A stretch of DNA of 20,121 nucleotides, from NCBI GenBank assembly GCA_902803355.1, contig CADCPP010000188.1:1-20121 (forward strand). Direction: 5' to 3'. The first letter of the stretch is position 1. Each line of letters opens with the position of its first letter. The notes under the pieces are model-generated. The model was given only the letters and a program-made list of their open reading frames with translations, did no database searches and had not been told where the DNA came from. The position numbers and the translations under genes were made by a program. Origin of the DNA: an uncultured Lachnospiraceae bacterium (GTDB lineage Bacteria; Bacillota; Clostridia; Lachnospirales; Lachnospiraceae). Below are positions 7,110 through 14,506 of the stretch, one piece after another.

Positions 7110-7925
7110 GACGGCCTCCTTATGACTTAAATCTCTCAGGTGTCTGTCCCGCGCGGGGATCGATTCGATCAGTTTCTGTGTATAGGGATGCTGCGGGTGG
7201 AGGAAGACCTTTTCCACGGTCCCCTTCTCCACGATCTTGCCCCGCTGCATGACGATGACCCGCTGGCTGAGCTTGCGGATGACCTGCATGTTGTGCGAGA
7301 TGAACAGGATGGTGGTCCCGCTGGTCTTGTTGATCTTTTTCAGCAGCTTCAGGATCTGTGACTGGATAGTGACGTCCAGAGCCGTGGTGGGTTCATCCGC
7401 AAGCAGGAGCTTTGGTTTGTGGATGATGGCCGCGGCGATCATGCAGCGCTGGAGCATGCCGCCCGAAAGCTCGTGGGGATATTTTTCATAGACCGTTTCC
7501 GGATCGTCCAGCTCCGCCTGGGTCAGTGCCTCGATGGCCGCCTTCCTGCGCTCTTCCTTCGTCATCTCCGGATGATGGACCTTCAGACTCTCTTCCACCT
7601 GCTTTCCGATCTTCATGACCGGATCAAAGGAGCTCATCGGTTCCTGAAAGATCACGCCGATGTCTTCGCCCTGCATGGCCCGCATCTCCTCGCGCTCGCA
7701 GTGCAGGATCTCCTTGCCGTCCAGCCAGACCTCGCCTTCATAAGTGCAGTCGCGGCGCACCAGCAGGCCGCTGATGGCCATGGCCGTGACAGATTTGCCC
7801 GAGCCGCTCTCTCCGACGATGCCGAGGATCCCTCCGGTCTTGACCCGGAAGCTGATGCCGTCCACCGCGAAGCGGTCCGGTGCCGCGTTATTGAAATGGA
7901 CCCGAAGGTTTTTTACTTCAAGCAT
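6474..7925 (-). CDS. ABC transporter ATP-binding protein, DppD/NikD type, reading in frame into an MBL-fold hydrolase (probable frameshift)
   Basis: As written, this frame encodes 483 residues. The start at 7923-7925 (MLEVKNL) has AAGGAG 7 nt upstream and lies 1 nt after the stop of the DHHW gene. Residues 1-257 are a complete ABC ATPase: Walker A GESGSGKS (38-45), Q-loop FQEPMSSFDP (93-102), signature LSGGMLQR (153-160), Walker B LLLADEP (173-179), switch His211, and the peptide/nickel-family end HPQHPYTQKLIESIP. From residue 258 the sequence (ARDRHLRDLSHKEAV) is unlike the family, and Met273 begins a full MBL-fold protein. Adding one C to the CCCC run at 7155-7158 would give IPRAGQTPERFKS and a TAA at 7120-7122, making a 268-residue ATPase. 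SIPR is the usual family ending, so I infer a one-base deletion or sequence error. It pairs with the ATPase at 2335-3066. Confidence 0.85.
   Translation of the reverse strand: MLEVKNLRVHFNNAAPDRFAVDGISFRVKTGGILGIVGESGSGKSVTAMAISGLLVRRDCTYEGEVWLDGKEILHCEREEMRAMQGEDIGVIFQEPMSSFDPVMKIGKQVEESLKVHHPEMTKEERRKAAIEALTQAELDDPETVYEKYPHELSGGMLQRCMIAAAIIHKPKLLLADEPTTALDVTIQSQILKLLKKINKTSGTTILFISHNMQVIRKLSQRVIVMQRGKIVEKGTVEKVFLHPQHPYTQKLIESIPARDRHLRDLSHKEAVMSDLKNIKILTHSAIRLEGEKIIYSDPFHLSDEPHDADIILVTHDHYDHFSAEDIAKVRKEDSRLVCPASVKPLALEAGIPEEQITVLAPGERSLIDSVVVSAVPSYNVNKKFHPKENGWLGYIVTMGGLRYWIAGDTDDNEDIRKISCDIALVPVGGTYTMTAEEAAAVVNAIHPKFAVPMHYGDIVGSEEDAKRFASLLDPEIGCDFAR
7115..7121 (-). promoter_or_regulatory. 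Strong ribosome binding site deciding the MBL hydrolase start
   Basis: On the minus strand AAGGAGG is placed five nt before the ATG at 7107-7109, inside the continuous ATPase-hydrolase frame. A perfect site here would be pointless for a true fusion. In the alternative frame the ATPase stop TAA (7120-7122) overlaps it, the normal layout of two adjacent operon genes. Confidence 0.75.
7155..7158 (-). other. Likely single-base deletion site in a C run (frameshift point)
   Basis: The minus strand reads ATC CCC GCG CGG GAC in the long frame. With five C's instead of four it would read ATC CCC CGC GCG GGA CAG ACA CCT GAG AGA TTT AAG TCA TAA. The second reading restores the conserved SIPR ending and a stop codon placed correctly before the next gene. 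It could be a real mutation, slippage or a homopolymer sequencing error. Confidence 0.6.
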
Positions 7926-7926
7926 C

Positions 7927-9330
7927 TCAGTCTCCTTCCGGCAGCGCGCCCATATACAGCTGCCCTCCGCTTTCCACGGCAAGGTACAGCTTCGCGCCCT
8001 CTGCCGTCTCTGCTTTTATGTAAGCCGACCAGCCGTTGTCGCAGCTGCCGCTCTCGCCAAGCTTCCCGCTTTCATAGATGGGGAAAGCCTCTCTGGCCGC
8101 AAAGCTTCCGTCCTTTTCGGTCACAAGATAAACGCGATAGTCCTCGCCCAGCAGGCTTTCATCGATCGTGCCGAAGAGGTGAAGATAGCCGCTGTAGTTT
8201 TCTTTAAAAAGGGTCAGCGCGCCGTCCGAAATGCCCGAGGGCGTGCCGGACAGCTCCGCCGCCGGCGCCTCCATGACCGGTGCCATCACCGAGAGGTTCC
8301 TCAGATTCCGCTCCCCCATCTCCAGCACCGCAAGGTCTGCCTTCCGGGAAGTGATATAGTCCGCGCGATAGGGCGTCGCGCGGGAAAAGAGCACGTCGCG
8401 GGTCGTCTCCGCAAAGTATTCCTGCATGGTGTTGCAGAAGGAATCCCGGTAGATGACCGCGCTGCCTTCCGCGTTTTCCTGATGGGTGGTCAGCTGGACC
8501 GCGTCCACCGCAGTCTCATGCGAGGTGCGGGTATAGGTAAAGGAATAATCAGGATACTGCTGCTGCGTCAGGCCGTCGTCCAGTCCCGGCAGCATGCCGG
8601 AAAGATCTGCCGGCCAGTCGCGCCTTTCCGTAAACGTCAGCCCGGCAAAGGTCTCATCCTTCCGCCCGGCCGCCTTAAGGATGCTGCGGTAGCCCGTCAG
8701 CGCCCCCTCATAGGTCCAGTGGGTATCTGTCGTCTGATAAAGCACCTTGCCCTCTGCGGCAAGAGCGCTTTTGACATCTGCGATCTGCACGCCCTCCGCT
8801 TTAAGCGCCGCCATGATCTTCTCATAATTGCCCTCCTGGGCACGCGGGGCAAAGCGGTCAGGCATATGCTCTCCGTACAGGCTGTTTTTATTCGGGATAA
8901 CGGCAAGAACGAAGTCCGCTCCCTGCCCTTTGGCAAAGTCCTGCAGCATTTTCAGGCTGTGCGCCGCGCAGGATACGGCGCGGTCCGTCATCGTGGGAAG
9001 GTTGAGATAATCATTGACCGTGCCTTCATAGTACAGCCAGCCGTCTTTTCCCAGGATCACGTCATCCTCGGCGGACTCGCCGAACAGGCCGGCCATCAGG
9101 CGCGTATTGCTCTCGACCATCAGGCTCCGGAAGCCGATATGATCCCGCACGTAGTCGTCCAGCTCGCCGGCAAAATTGCTGTTCAGCTTTCCGTCTGTCA
9201 CGACCTGCGGCAGCGCGGCCAGCTCGCGTTTTTCGCTGCTGCTTTCCTCCGCAAAGAAGGGCATGCTGAGCATGGGCAGCGCCAGCAGTCCGAAGACCAG
9301 GATCAGAAAGATCAGGTTTAATTTTTTCAT
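7927..9330 (-). CDS. DHHW/AlgJ-AlgX-like SGNH-type protein, probable extracellular polymer O-acylation partner
   Basis: The product is 467 residues. The start at 9328-9330 (MKKLNLIFL) is preceded by AGGAGGG 8 nt upstream. An N-terminal signal or anchor helix (about 4-24) is followed by an exported domain. Family marks include the early RDHIGFRSLMVESNTRL segment (62-78), KDGWLYYEG (95-103) with a following hydrophobic strand VLAVIPNKNSLY (141-152), and the Asp-His pair DTHW (202-205). The likely catalytic Ser297 lies in YRDSF, where many relatives have GDSF. In alginate-type systems such proteins act with an MBOAT partner to move acetyl groups onto extracellular polymers. That partner is encoded directly upstream, with its TAG merging into this gene's ribosome binding site. 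The acceptor polymer is unknown. The stop lies 1 nt before the ATPase D start. Confidence 0.85.
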   Translation of the reverse strand: MKKLNLIFLILVFGLLALPMLSMPFFAEESSSEKRELAALPQVVTDGKLNSNFAGELDDYVRDHIGFRSLMVESNTRLMAGLFGESAEDDVILGKDGWLYYEGTVNDYLNLPTMTDRAVSCAAHSLKMLQDFAKGQGADFVLAVIPNKNSLYGEHMPDRFAPRAQEGNYEKIMAALKAEGVQIADVKSALAAEGKVLYQTTDTHWTYEGALTGYRSILKAAGRKDETFAGLTFTERRDWPADLSGMLPGLDDGLTQQQYPDYSFTYTRTSHETAVDAVQLTTHQENAEGSAVIYRDSFCNTMQEYFAETTRDVLFSRATPYRADYITSRKADLAVLEMGERNLRNLSVMAPVMEAPAAELSGTPSGISDGALTLFKENYSGYLHLFGTIDESLLGEDYRVYLVTEKDGSFAAREAFPIYESGKLGESGSCDNGWSAYIKAETAEGAKLYLAVESGGQLYMGALPEGD

Positions 9331-9343
9331 CGTCCGGACCCTC

Positions 9344-10705
9344 CTAGAACCTGTAGTAAATGAACGGATTGTAGCTGTCCGAGGCAAGCTGCAGCAGGCA
9401 GAGCAGGATCAGCGCCAGCGTTCCGAGCATGAGCAGGCCGTCCGTCAGCACGATGCTGCCCCTCTTCCGGGCGCTCTCCCGCCATTTCCGCACGCCGTTC
9501 CGCAGGATAGGCGTGGCCAGAAACGCCGCAAGGATCAGCAGAAGGATGCGGTACGGGGTCACGGTCTCCGCCATGATCAGAGCCGCATCATTTCCTGTCG
9601 TGCCGATGCCCACCATGGCCTTCCATACGCCCCATGCCTGCGCGAAAGTATCCGCGCGGAACAAAACGAGGCCCACCCAGATGGTCAGATCAGTATAGAG
9701 CGTTGCCAGAACGCGCGGCCATTTTTCGGAATTGATGATATGCTCCCGCTCCAGAATGATGAACAGCGCCTGATACAGGCCCCAGACCGGGAAGGTCCAG
9801 CCCGCGCCGTGCCAGATGCCGGTCGCCAGAAAGACGATCAGCAGGTTCAGCACCGTGCGTCCTTCGCCGCGGCGGCTGCCGCCGAGCGGGAAATAGAGAT
9901 ATTCCCGGAACCAGGTGGAAAGGGAAATATGGTTGCGTTTCCAGTATTCGCGCACGCTCCGCGAAATATACGGATAGTTGAAGTTCTCCGGGAACTGAAA
10001 GCCGAACATCTTGCCGAGGCCGATGGCCATATCGGAATAGGCGGAAAAGTCAAAGACCAGCTGGAAGGCATAAGCCGCGATCATAAACCAGGCCGGTCCG
10101 ATCCCCAGCGTGCCCGGGTCCAGCGCATAGAGCTTATCGACCGCGACCGCGAGGCCGTTCGCGATAATGACCTTTTTCCCAAGGCCGGCTGCAAAGCGGA
10201 ACACACCGTTTTTGACCTCCTCAGCCGTAACCGTGCGCGCCTGGATCTGCATCTCCACATCGTGATACTTGACGATGGGTCCCGCGATCAGCTGAGGGAA
10301 GAAAGAAATGTAGAGCAGCAGGGAAATGTAGTTTTTCTGCGCCTTTACCTGCCCGCGGTAGACATCGATCACATAAGAGAGGATCTGGAAGGTATAGAAG
10401 GAAATGCCCACCGGCAGGGTAAACAGGCCCGTGTACTTAAAGACGACCAGCAGGCCGATATTCAGCACCACCGCGAGAGCGAGGACCGCTTTGGACTTTT
10501 TCTTTCCGAGGGAAAGCCCGATCACGTAGTTTACCGTCACCGAGGCAATCAGCAAAATGATGTAGACCGGCTCGCCGCAGGCATAGAAAACAAGGCTCGC
10601 AACGGCTAAAAGCACATTGCGCGCCTTTGTATTCCGGATCGCCGTGTGCAGCACGAAGACCGCAGGCAAAAATCCGCACAGGAATAAAAAGGAACTGAAG
10701 ACCAT
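9344..10705 (-). CDS. MBOAT family membrane-bound O-acyltransferase (AlgI/DltB-like)
   Basis: This 453-residue polytopic protein has about ten hydrophobic segments. Diagnostic MBOAT motifs are all present: LPVGISFYTFQILSY (97-111), FFPQLIAGPIVKY (135-147), FDFSAYSDMAIGLGKMFGF (219-237), REYWKRNHISLSTWFREYLY (252-271) followed by FPLGGSR, and the catalytic-histidine region ATGIWHGAGWTF (His299). Such enzymes pass acyl groups across the membrane to an extracellular acceptor. The AlgI-like length and the DHHW partner immediately downstream point to O-acetylation of a surface polysaccharide or cell-wall polymer rather than D-alanylation, since no dlt genes are present. The ATG (10703-10705) has a modest GGAGAG site. 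A small hairpin lies between it and the preceding lipoprotein gene, 36 nt upstream. Confidence 0.93.
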   Translation of the reverse strand: MVFSSFLFLCGFLPAVFVLHTAIRNTKARNVLLAVASLVFYACGEPVYIILLIASVTVNYVIGLSLGKKKSKAVLALAVVLNIGLLVVFKYTGLFTLPVGISFYTFQILSYVIDVYRGQVKAQKNYISLLLYISFFPQLIAGPIVKYHDVEMQIQARTVTAEEVKNGVFRFAAGLGKKVIIANGLAVAVDKLYALDPGTLGIGPAWFMIAAYAFQLVFDFSAYSDMAIGLGKMFGFQFPENFNYPYISRSVREYWKRNHISLSTWFREYLYFPLGGSRRGEGRTVLNLLIVFLATGIWHGAGWTFPVWGLYQALFIILEREHIINSEKWPRVLATLYTDLTIWVGLVLFRADTFAQAWGVWKAMVGIGTTGNDAALIMAETVTPYRILLLILAAFLATPILRNGVRKWRESARKRGSIVLTDGLLMLGTLALILLCLLQLASDSYNPFIYYRF

Positions 10706-10716
10706 CAGGCTCTCCG

Positions 10717-10731
10717 CCCTGCAAGGCAGGG
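10717..10731 (-). other. Short perfect stem-loop upstream of the MBOAT start
   Basis: CCCTGC and GCAGGG form a 6-bp GC-rich stem with a 3-nt loop, between the lipoprotein stop and the MBOAT ribosome binding site. No T-run follows on the minus strand. It may be an RNA processing or stability element; a terminator is unlikely. Confidence 0.4.
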
Positions 10732-10741
10732 GTGTATCTTG

Positions 10742-11443
10742 TTACTGAGCCGGCTTATCCTGGATGCCGACCGAAGAAAGGATATCGCCGTTAAAGCCGA
10801 AGACCAGGGACCTCTCCTCCAGCGTGTAGCGCAGTGCCGCCGGGGTAGTGAAGGACGGTTCTCCGTAGATTTCGCGGATCTCATCCTTTGTCGTCTTTCC
10901 GATCTCGGCGCCCTTCGCCGTGGCAAAGCCTTCCACGCCGTCGATGTAGATGTCGTAAATGGACTGGACGCCGTCAGCGCTGCCCAGGGTAAAAATGCAG
11001 TAGGATTCGCCTTCGTAATAGTACGTGCGGTCATTGCCGCCGCCCACGCAGGCCTGCCCGACCAGTTCGTCATACGCACCGCCCAGGATCGTTCCCGCGA
11101 TCGGCGCGAAATCCATTCCCAGAGAAAGGGCAACGCCGTCTACGGTCAGCGTCAGATCGCTCTCTTCCATCACGCCCGGCTTCCGGTCTTCCCCGGCCGC
11201 TGTCGTATTCACGGAAGGATCTGCCGCAGAGGTCACAGGCTCTGCCGCGCTGTCCTTTTCCGTGGTCACTGCTTCCGTCTGCTCTTTTGTTGTCACGGCG
11301 GGGACCGTAATGTCGATAGGCGGCAGGGTCGATGCTGCCGGCGCAGCCGTGCTCTCTCCGCCCTTTTCACCGCAGGCGCAAAGGCAGAGAAGCACAGTCA
11401 GAACTGTCATCATACAAAGGATCAAAGAATGTTTTTTCATCAT
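10742..11443 (-). CDS. Lipoprotein with Thr/Ala-rich linker and BamE-like-patterned C-terminal domain, unknown function
   Basis: The product is 233 residues from the first of two adjacent ATGs (11441-11443; the second, at 11438-11440, is equally possible). The longer frame to 11656 is rejected because it crosses the promoter and has no signal peptide. A type II signal peptide ([10 protein letters not shown] to about residue 23) ends at LCAC, giving lipid-modified Cys24. Residues 25-90 are a low-complexity Thr/Ala/Glu linker, typical of wall-spanning lipoproteins. The rest carries [29 protein letters not shown] (about 190-209) and [17 protein letters not shown], a pattern seen in many clostridial lipoproteins and reminiscent of the BamE/SmpA fold; that is inference. 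No Shine-Dalgarno sequence precedes it, and the promoter -10 ends 8 nt before the ATG. It precedes the MBOAT gene. Confidence 0.82.
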   Translation of the reverse strand: MMKKHSLILCMMTVLTVLLCLCACGEKGGESTAAPAASTLPPIDITVPAVTTKEQTEAVTTEKDSAAEPVTSAADPSVNTTAAGEDRKPGVMEESDLTLTVDGVALSLGMDFAPIAGTILGGAYDELVGQACVGGGNDRTYYYEGESYCIFTLGSADGVQSIYDIYIDGVEGFATAKGAEIGKTTKDEIREIYGEPSFTTPAALRYTLEERSLVFGFNGDILSSVGIQDKPAQ

Positions 11444-11450
11444 AGGCCAG

Positions 11451-11479
11451 ATTATACAACGCCTGCCCCGCAAGGTCAA
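11451..11479 (-). promoter_or_regulatory. Near-consensus sigma-A promoter of the lipoprotein-MBOAT operon
   Basis: On the minus strand TTGACC (11474-11479), a 17-nt spacer and a perfect TATAAT (11451-11456) are seen. The predicted start point, seven nt past the -10, is 11444-11443, coinciding with the A of the first ATG of the lipoprotein gene. The mRNA would therefore be leaderless. Confidence 0.8.
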
Positions 11480-11488
11480 CCAAAGGCG

Positions 11489-11512
11489 GCGTTTCTTTTG
11501 TGAAAAAAACGC
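11489..11512. other. Inverted repeat between divergent promoters
   Basis: GCGTTTCTTT and AAAAAAACGC can form a stem with one mismatch around a 4-nt loop. It lies 10 nt upstream of the minus-strand -35 and about 55 nt upstream of the plus-strand -35, in the otherwise featureless 11444-11642 intergenic region. It could be an operator or a remnant terminator; there is no further support. Confidence 0.3.
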
Positions 11513-11567
11513 AGTTTTGCTCCGGACAGAACAGAAGGCGGGCTTATCTCCCGTCCTGCCTTGCGTA

Positions 11568-11596
11568 TTGCCTTTTTCCCGCCGGCATTGTATAAT
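11568..11596 (+). promoter_or_regulatory. Sigma-A promoter of the CoA-transferase gene
   Basis: TTGCCT (11568-11573), 17 nt, then a perfect TATAAT (11591-11596). The predicted start at about 11603 gives a leader of about 40 nt before the GTG at 11643, which has its own AGGAGG. It is divergent to the lipoprotein promoter, with the two -35 boxes about 88 nt apart. Confidence 0.78.
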
Positions 11597-11642
11597 GAAG
11601 GTCTTAAAAAACATGATCTTACGGATCAGGCAGGAGGCAGCA

Positions 11643-12986
11643 GTGAACGAATTCACCGCATTATATCAGGAAAAACTGACCGTTCCCGAAGAGGCGGTCA
11701 AGGTCATTAAATCCGGCGACTGGGTCGACTACGGCTGGTGCGTGGGGCATCCCGTAGCCCTGGACAAGGCGCTCGCCGCCCGCATGCCGGAGCTTGAGGA
11801 TATCAAGATCCGCGGCGGGATCATGCTCTGGCAGCCCGCCATTTTCAATATTCCGGATGCCGCCGATCATTTTTGCTGGAACTCCTGGCACATGAGCGGC
11901 ATTGAACGGAAGGCCGTCGATAAAGGCTTCTCCTTCTACATTCCGCTGCGCTACTCGGAGCTGCCGCGCCACTACCGCGATTTTATCGAAACGCCCGACG
12001 TGGCCATGATCCAGGTAGCCCCCATGGATGAGCACGGCTACTTCAACTTCGGTCCCAGCGCGTCGCACCTTTCCGCCGTCTGCGAGACCGCAAAATATGT
12101 GATCGTGGAAGTCAACAAGAATATGCCCCGCTGCCTTGGCGGTTCCGAGACCGAGATCCATATCTCGCAGGTGGATGCCATCGTGGAAGGAGATAACCCG
12201 CCGCTCGGCATCATCCCGCCGGCCACGCCGTCCGAGGTGGATGAAGCCGTGGCAAAGCTGATCGTGCCCGAGATTCCGAACGGGGCCTGCCTGCAGCTTG
12301 GCATCGGCTCCATGCCGAACGCCGTCGGCGCCCTCATTGCCAAGTCCGACCTGAAGGACCTTGGCGTGCACACCGAAATGTACGTGGACTCCTTTGTGGA
12401 TATCGCAAAGGCCGGCAAGATCAACGGCTCGAAGAAAAACATCGACAAGGGCCGTCAGGTCTATGCCTTCGGCGCCGGCACGCAGAAGATGTACGACTAC
12501 ATGAACGACAATCCGGCGCTCATGAGCGCGCCCGTCAACTATACGAACGATGACCGCGTGATCAGTCAGCTGGACAACTTCATCTCCATCAACAACGCGG
12601 TCGACCTGGACCTGTACGGTCAGATCAACGCGGAGAGCGCCGGTACCAAGCAGATCTCCGGCGCCGGCGGACAGCTGGATTTCGTGCTCGGCGCGACCCT
12701 GTCCAAAGGCGGCAAGAGCTTTATCTGCCTGACCTCTTCCTTTACCGACAAGCAGGGCGTGCGGCACTCCCGCATCCGTCCGACGCTCGCGCCCGGCAGC
12801 ACCGTGACCGATACCCGCCCGAACGTCATGTATGTCGTGACCGAATACGGCATGGTGAATCTGAAGGGCCTCTCCACCTGGGAGCGCGCCGAAGCGCTCA
12901 TTTCGATCGCTCATCCGGACTTCCGCGATGAGCTGGTCAAGGCCGCCGAAGAGATGAAGATCTGGCGGCGCACAAACCGCCGTTAA
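11643..12986 (+). CDS. but: Butyryl-CoA:acetate CoA-transferase
   Basis: This 447-residue cytoplasmic enzyme moves CoA from butyryl-CoA to acetate, releasing butyrate. It is the last step of the main butyrate route in many gut clostridia. The GTG start (11643-11645) has AGGAGG five nt upstream; longer frames cross the promoter. The sequence matches the But/4-hydroxybutyrate-CoA-transferase family along its length: [15 protein letters not shown] start (22-32), [13 protein letters not shown] (79-91), [20 protein letters not shown] (124-143), [12 protein letters not shown] (164-175), [15 protein letters not shown] (217-231), HTEMYVDSF with probable catalytic Glu245 (243-251), and [20 protein letters not shown] (331-350). 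I recall But sequences from Roseburia and Faecalibacterium as very similar, though I could not align them. Related transferases use other acyl-CoAs, so the exact substrate is inferred. It has its own promoter, and dacA follows 14 nt later. Confidence 0.9.
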   Translation: MNEFTALYQEKLTVPEEAVKVIKSGDWVDYGWCVGHPVALDKALAARMPELEDIKIRGGIMLWQPAIFNIPDAADHFCWNSWHMSGIERKAVDKGFSFYIPLRYSELPRHYRDFIETPDVAMIQVAPMDEHGYFNFGPSASHLSAVCETAKYVIVEVNKNMPRCLGGSETEIHISQVDAIVEGDNPPLGIIPPATPSEVDEAVAKLIVPEIPNGACLQLGIGSMPNAVGALIAKSDLKDLGVHTEMYVDSFVDIAKAGKINGSKKNIDKGRQVYAFGAGTQKMYDYMNDNPALMSAPVNYTNDDRVISQLDNFISINNAVDLDLYGQINAESAGTKQISGAGGQLDFVLGATLSKGGKSFICLTSSFTDKQGVRHSRIRPTLAPGSTVTDTRPNVMYVVTEYGMVNLKGLSTWERAEALISIAHPDFRDELVKAAEEMKIWRRTNRR

Positions 12987-13000
12987 CAAAGGAGTTTCTC

Positions 13001-14470
13001 ATGCGATCCCGCTTCCTGCGCTTATCCTGCCTGCTGCTGTGCTCGCTGCTTCTGTTCGGAGAAGCGGCGGCACGGGCGGCGGAGCCTGCGTCTAAGGCGG
13101 AAACAGAGACCTCCGCAGCGGAAACAGAGGCATCTTCAGCCGCTGCGGAAACGATGCTGCCTGCGCTCGCACCGGGAACGGCAAGGCTCTCCGATGCCGC
13201 AGAGCTGCCCGAAGCGCCCGAGATCGTATCGGACTTCGGGATCCTGATGGAGATGCGTTCCGGCGTCATCCTGTATGAGAAGAACGCCTATGACCGCGCC
13301 GCGCCCGCCAGCATCACCAAGATCATGACCGCGCTGCTCGTCATGGAAAACTGCAATCTGAACGATACCGTCACCTTCTCTTACCGCGCCTGTCATGAAC
13401 TGGCCAAAGGCAGCAGCACCATTGCGCGGACCGAAGGAGAAATGATGAGCGTCCGGGACTGCCTCTACGGGCTGATGGTCGCCTCGGCCAATGAGGTCGC
13501 GCAGGGGCTCGCGGAGCACATGTCCGGCTCGATCGAAGCCTTCGTAGGCCGGATGAACAGCCGCGCGGAAGAACTCGGCTGCGTGAACACCCATTTTGCG
13601 AATGTCCACGGCACGCCGGATCCCAATCATTATACCTGTCCCTACGACATGGCGCTCATCATGAAGCAGGCCATGCAGCATGAGCTGCTGCAGCAGATCA
13701 TGGGCACGGCCAAATATCAGATCGCGCCGACCAACAAGCACAGCGAGATCACCTATCTGAATTCCAAGCATCCGCTGGTGACGGACGTCTTCCGCATGCG
13801 TTATAAAGGGGCTGTGGCGGGAAAAACAGGCTCGACCTCGGAAGCCCTGAACACGCTGGTGACCTATGCCAGACGCGGAGATCTGGACCTGATCTGCGTG
13901 GTCATGCATGCGGACGGTCCTGAGGTCGTGGGGGAAGACAGCGCCGCCCTGTTTGACTACGGCTTTGCAAATTTCGTCCGCTATAACATGCTGGCTTCTG
14001 CAGCTGCGGCAGGATCCGATCCTTTTTATCTGGGCAGCAACATCCTGGATCTTACGGCCTCAGGCGGCTGTTATGTCACGCTGCCAAACGGCGTCTCCGC
14101 CGACGCGCTTACCGGCAGCGTCGAATACCGCGGAGGTTTGTCGAAGAATCAGGTTGCCGTCAGGAAATATTTCCTTAATGGCGTGTTGTTAGCTGAAGTT
14201 CCGTTGGAAGTTTCACCATATGTTTCCCGGCTGCCTCTCACGCCGGAGATCAATAACGCCGATGCGGATAACAAGGAAAAGAGCACGAAGGAGATCCTTC
14301 GGACGAAATATCTCGGACTCGCCCTAATCTACTGGATCATCATTGCCGGCGGCGTCGTTCTGCTTGCGCTTCTCGGCCTGCTTGTCTTTCTTATCGTCCG
14401 TCATTTCCGCAAAGAAAAACGGTTTAACGAGCGAAGCCGCACATTAAACCGCAGAGGCCGTTCCCGATAG
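13001..14470 (+). CDS. dacA: D-alanyl-D-alanine carboxypeptidase (PBP5/6-type low-molecular-weight penicillin-binding protein)
   Basis: This 489-residue exported enzyme trims the terminal D-Ala from peptidoglycan stem peptides. The ATG (13001-13003) follows AAAGGAG by 6 nt. A signal peptide (about 1-27) leads into an Ala/Glu/Thr-rich low-complexity stretch (28-70). The serine-peptidase S11 domain shows all three active-site motifs: SITK (Ser104-Lys107), SAN (162-164) and KTG (275-277). Other family marks are ENCNLNDTVTFS and HFANVHGTPDPNHYT. A C-terminal domain (about 340-415) is followed by a transmembrane helix (about 438-463) and a basic tail RHFRKEKRFNERSR. The real membrane helix replaces the amphipathic anchor of E. 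coli PBP5. It starts 14 nt after the CoA-transferase, so the two may share a transcript. Its last codons overlap a tandem hairpin repeat. Confidence 0.92.
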   Translation: MRSRFLRLSCLLLCSLLLFGEAAARAAEPASKAETETSAAETEASSAAAETMLPALAPGTARLSDAAELPEAPEIVSDFGILMEMRSGVILYEKNAYDRAAPASITKIMTALLVMENCNLNDTVTFSYRACHELAKGSSTIARTEGEMMSVRDCLYGLMVASANEVAQGLAEHMSGSIEAFVGRMNSRAEELGCVNTHFANVHGTPDPNHYTCPYDMALIMKQAMQHELLQQIMGTAKYQIAPTNKHSEITYLNSKHPLVTDVFRMRYKGAVAGKTGSTSEALNTLVTYARRGDLDLICVVMHADGPEVVGEDSAALFDYGFANFVRYNMLASAAAAGSDPFYLGSNILDLTASGGCYVTLPNGVSADALTGSVEYRGGLSKNQVAVRKYFLNGVLLAEVPLEVSPYVSRLPLTPEINNADADNKEKSTKEILRTKYLGLALIYWIIIAGGVVLLALLGLLVFLIVRHFRKEKRFNERSRTLNRRGRSR

Positions 14471-14501
14471 CGAAGCTGTTCGCGATAAGGAAGCTGTTCC
14501 T
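14465..14501. repeat. Tandem 18-bp repeat forming two adjacent hairpins between convergent genes
   Basis: Two copies, 14465-14482 and 14483-14500, share 15 of 18 bases (CGATA..GAAGCTGTTC). Each folds into a 5-bp stem around the same GCTG loop: GCGAA/TTCGC at 14470-14483 and AGGAA/TTCCT at 14488-14501. The differing bases keep the stems paired. The first copy overlaps the end of dacA and the second ends 6 nt before the ispD stop. It may end or protect both converging transcripts; there is no strong T-run on either side. Confidence 0.65.
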
Positions 14502-14506
14502 ACTAT

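Noticed and set aside
7744..9321. Long plus-strand open frame (525 residues) opposite the DHHW gene
   Set aside because: Shadow frame: the minus strand carries the signal peptide, DTHW motif and ribosome binding site. The plus frame shows none.
9176..10609. Long plus-strand open frame (477 residues) opposite the MBOAT gene
   Set aside because: The minus strand encodes clear MBOAT motifs. The plus frame is highly charged with no hydrophobic core pattern.
11444..11656. N-terminal extension of the lipoprotein up to 11656, and of the CoA-transferase from 11025
   Set aside because: Both would cross strong divergent promoters and lack family similarity. The lipoprotein signal peptide and the GTG with AGGAGG define better starts.
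11661..12989. Long minus-strand open frame (442 residues) opposite the CoA-transferase
   Set aside because: The plus strand has family motifs over its full length. The reverse frame is a shadow rich in His, Val and Asp, with no domain.
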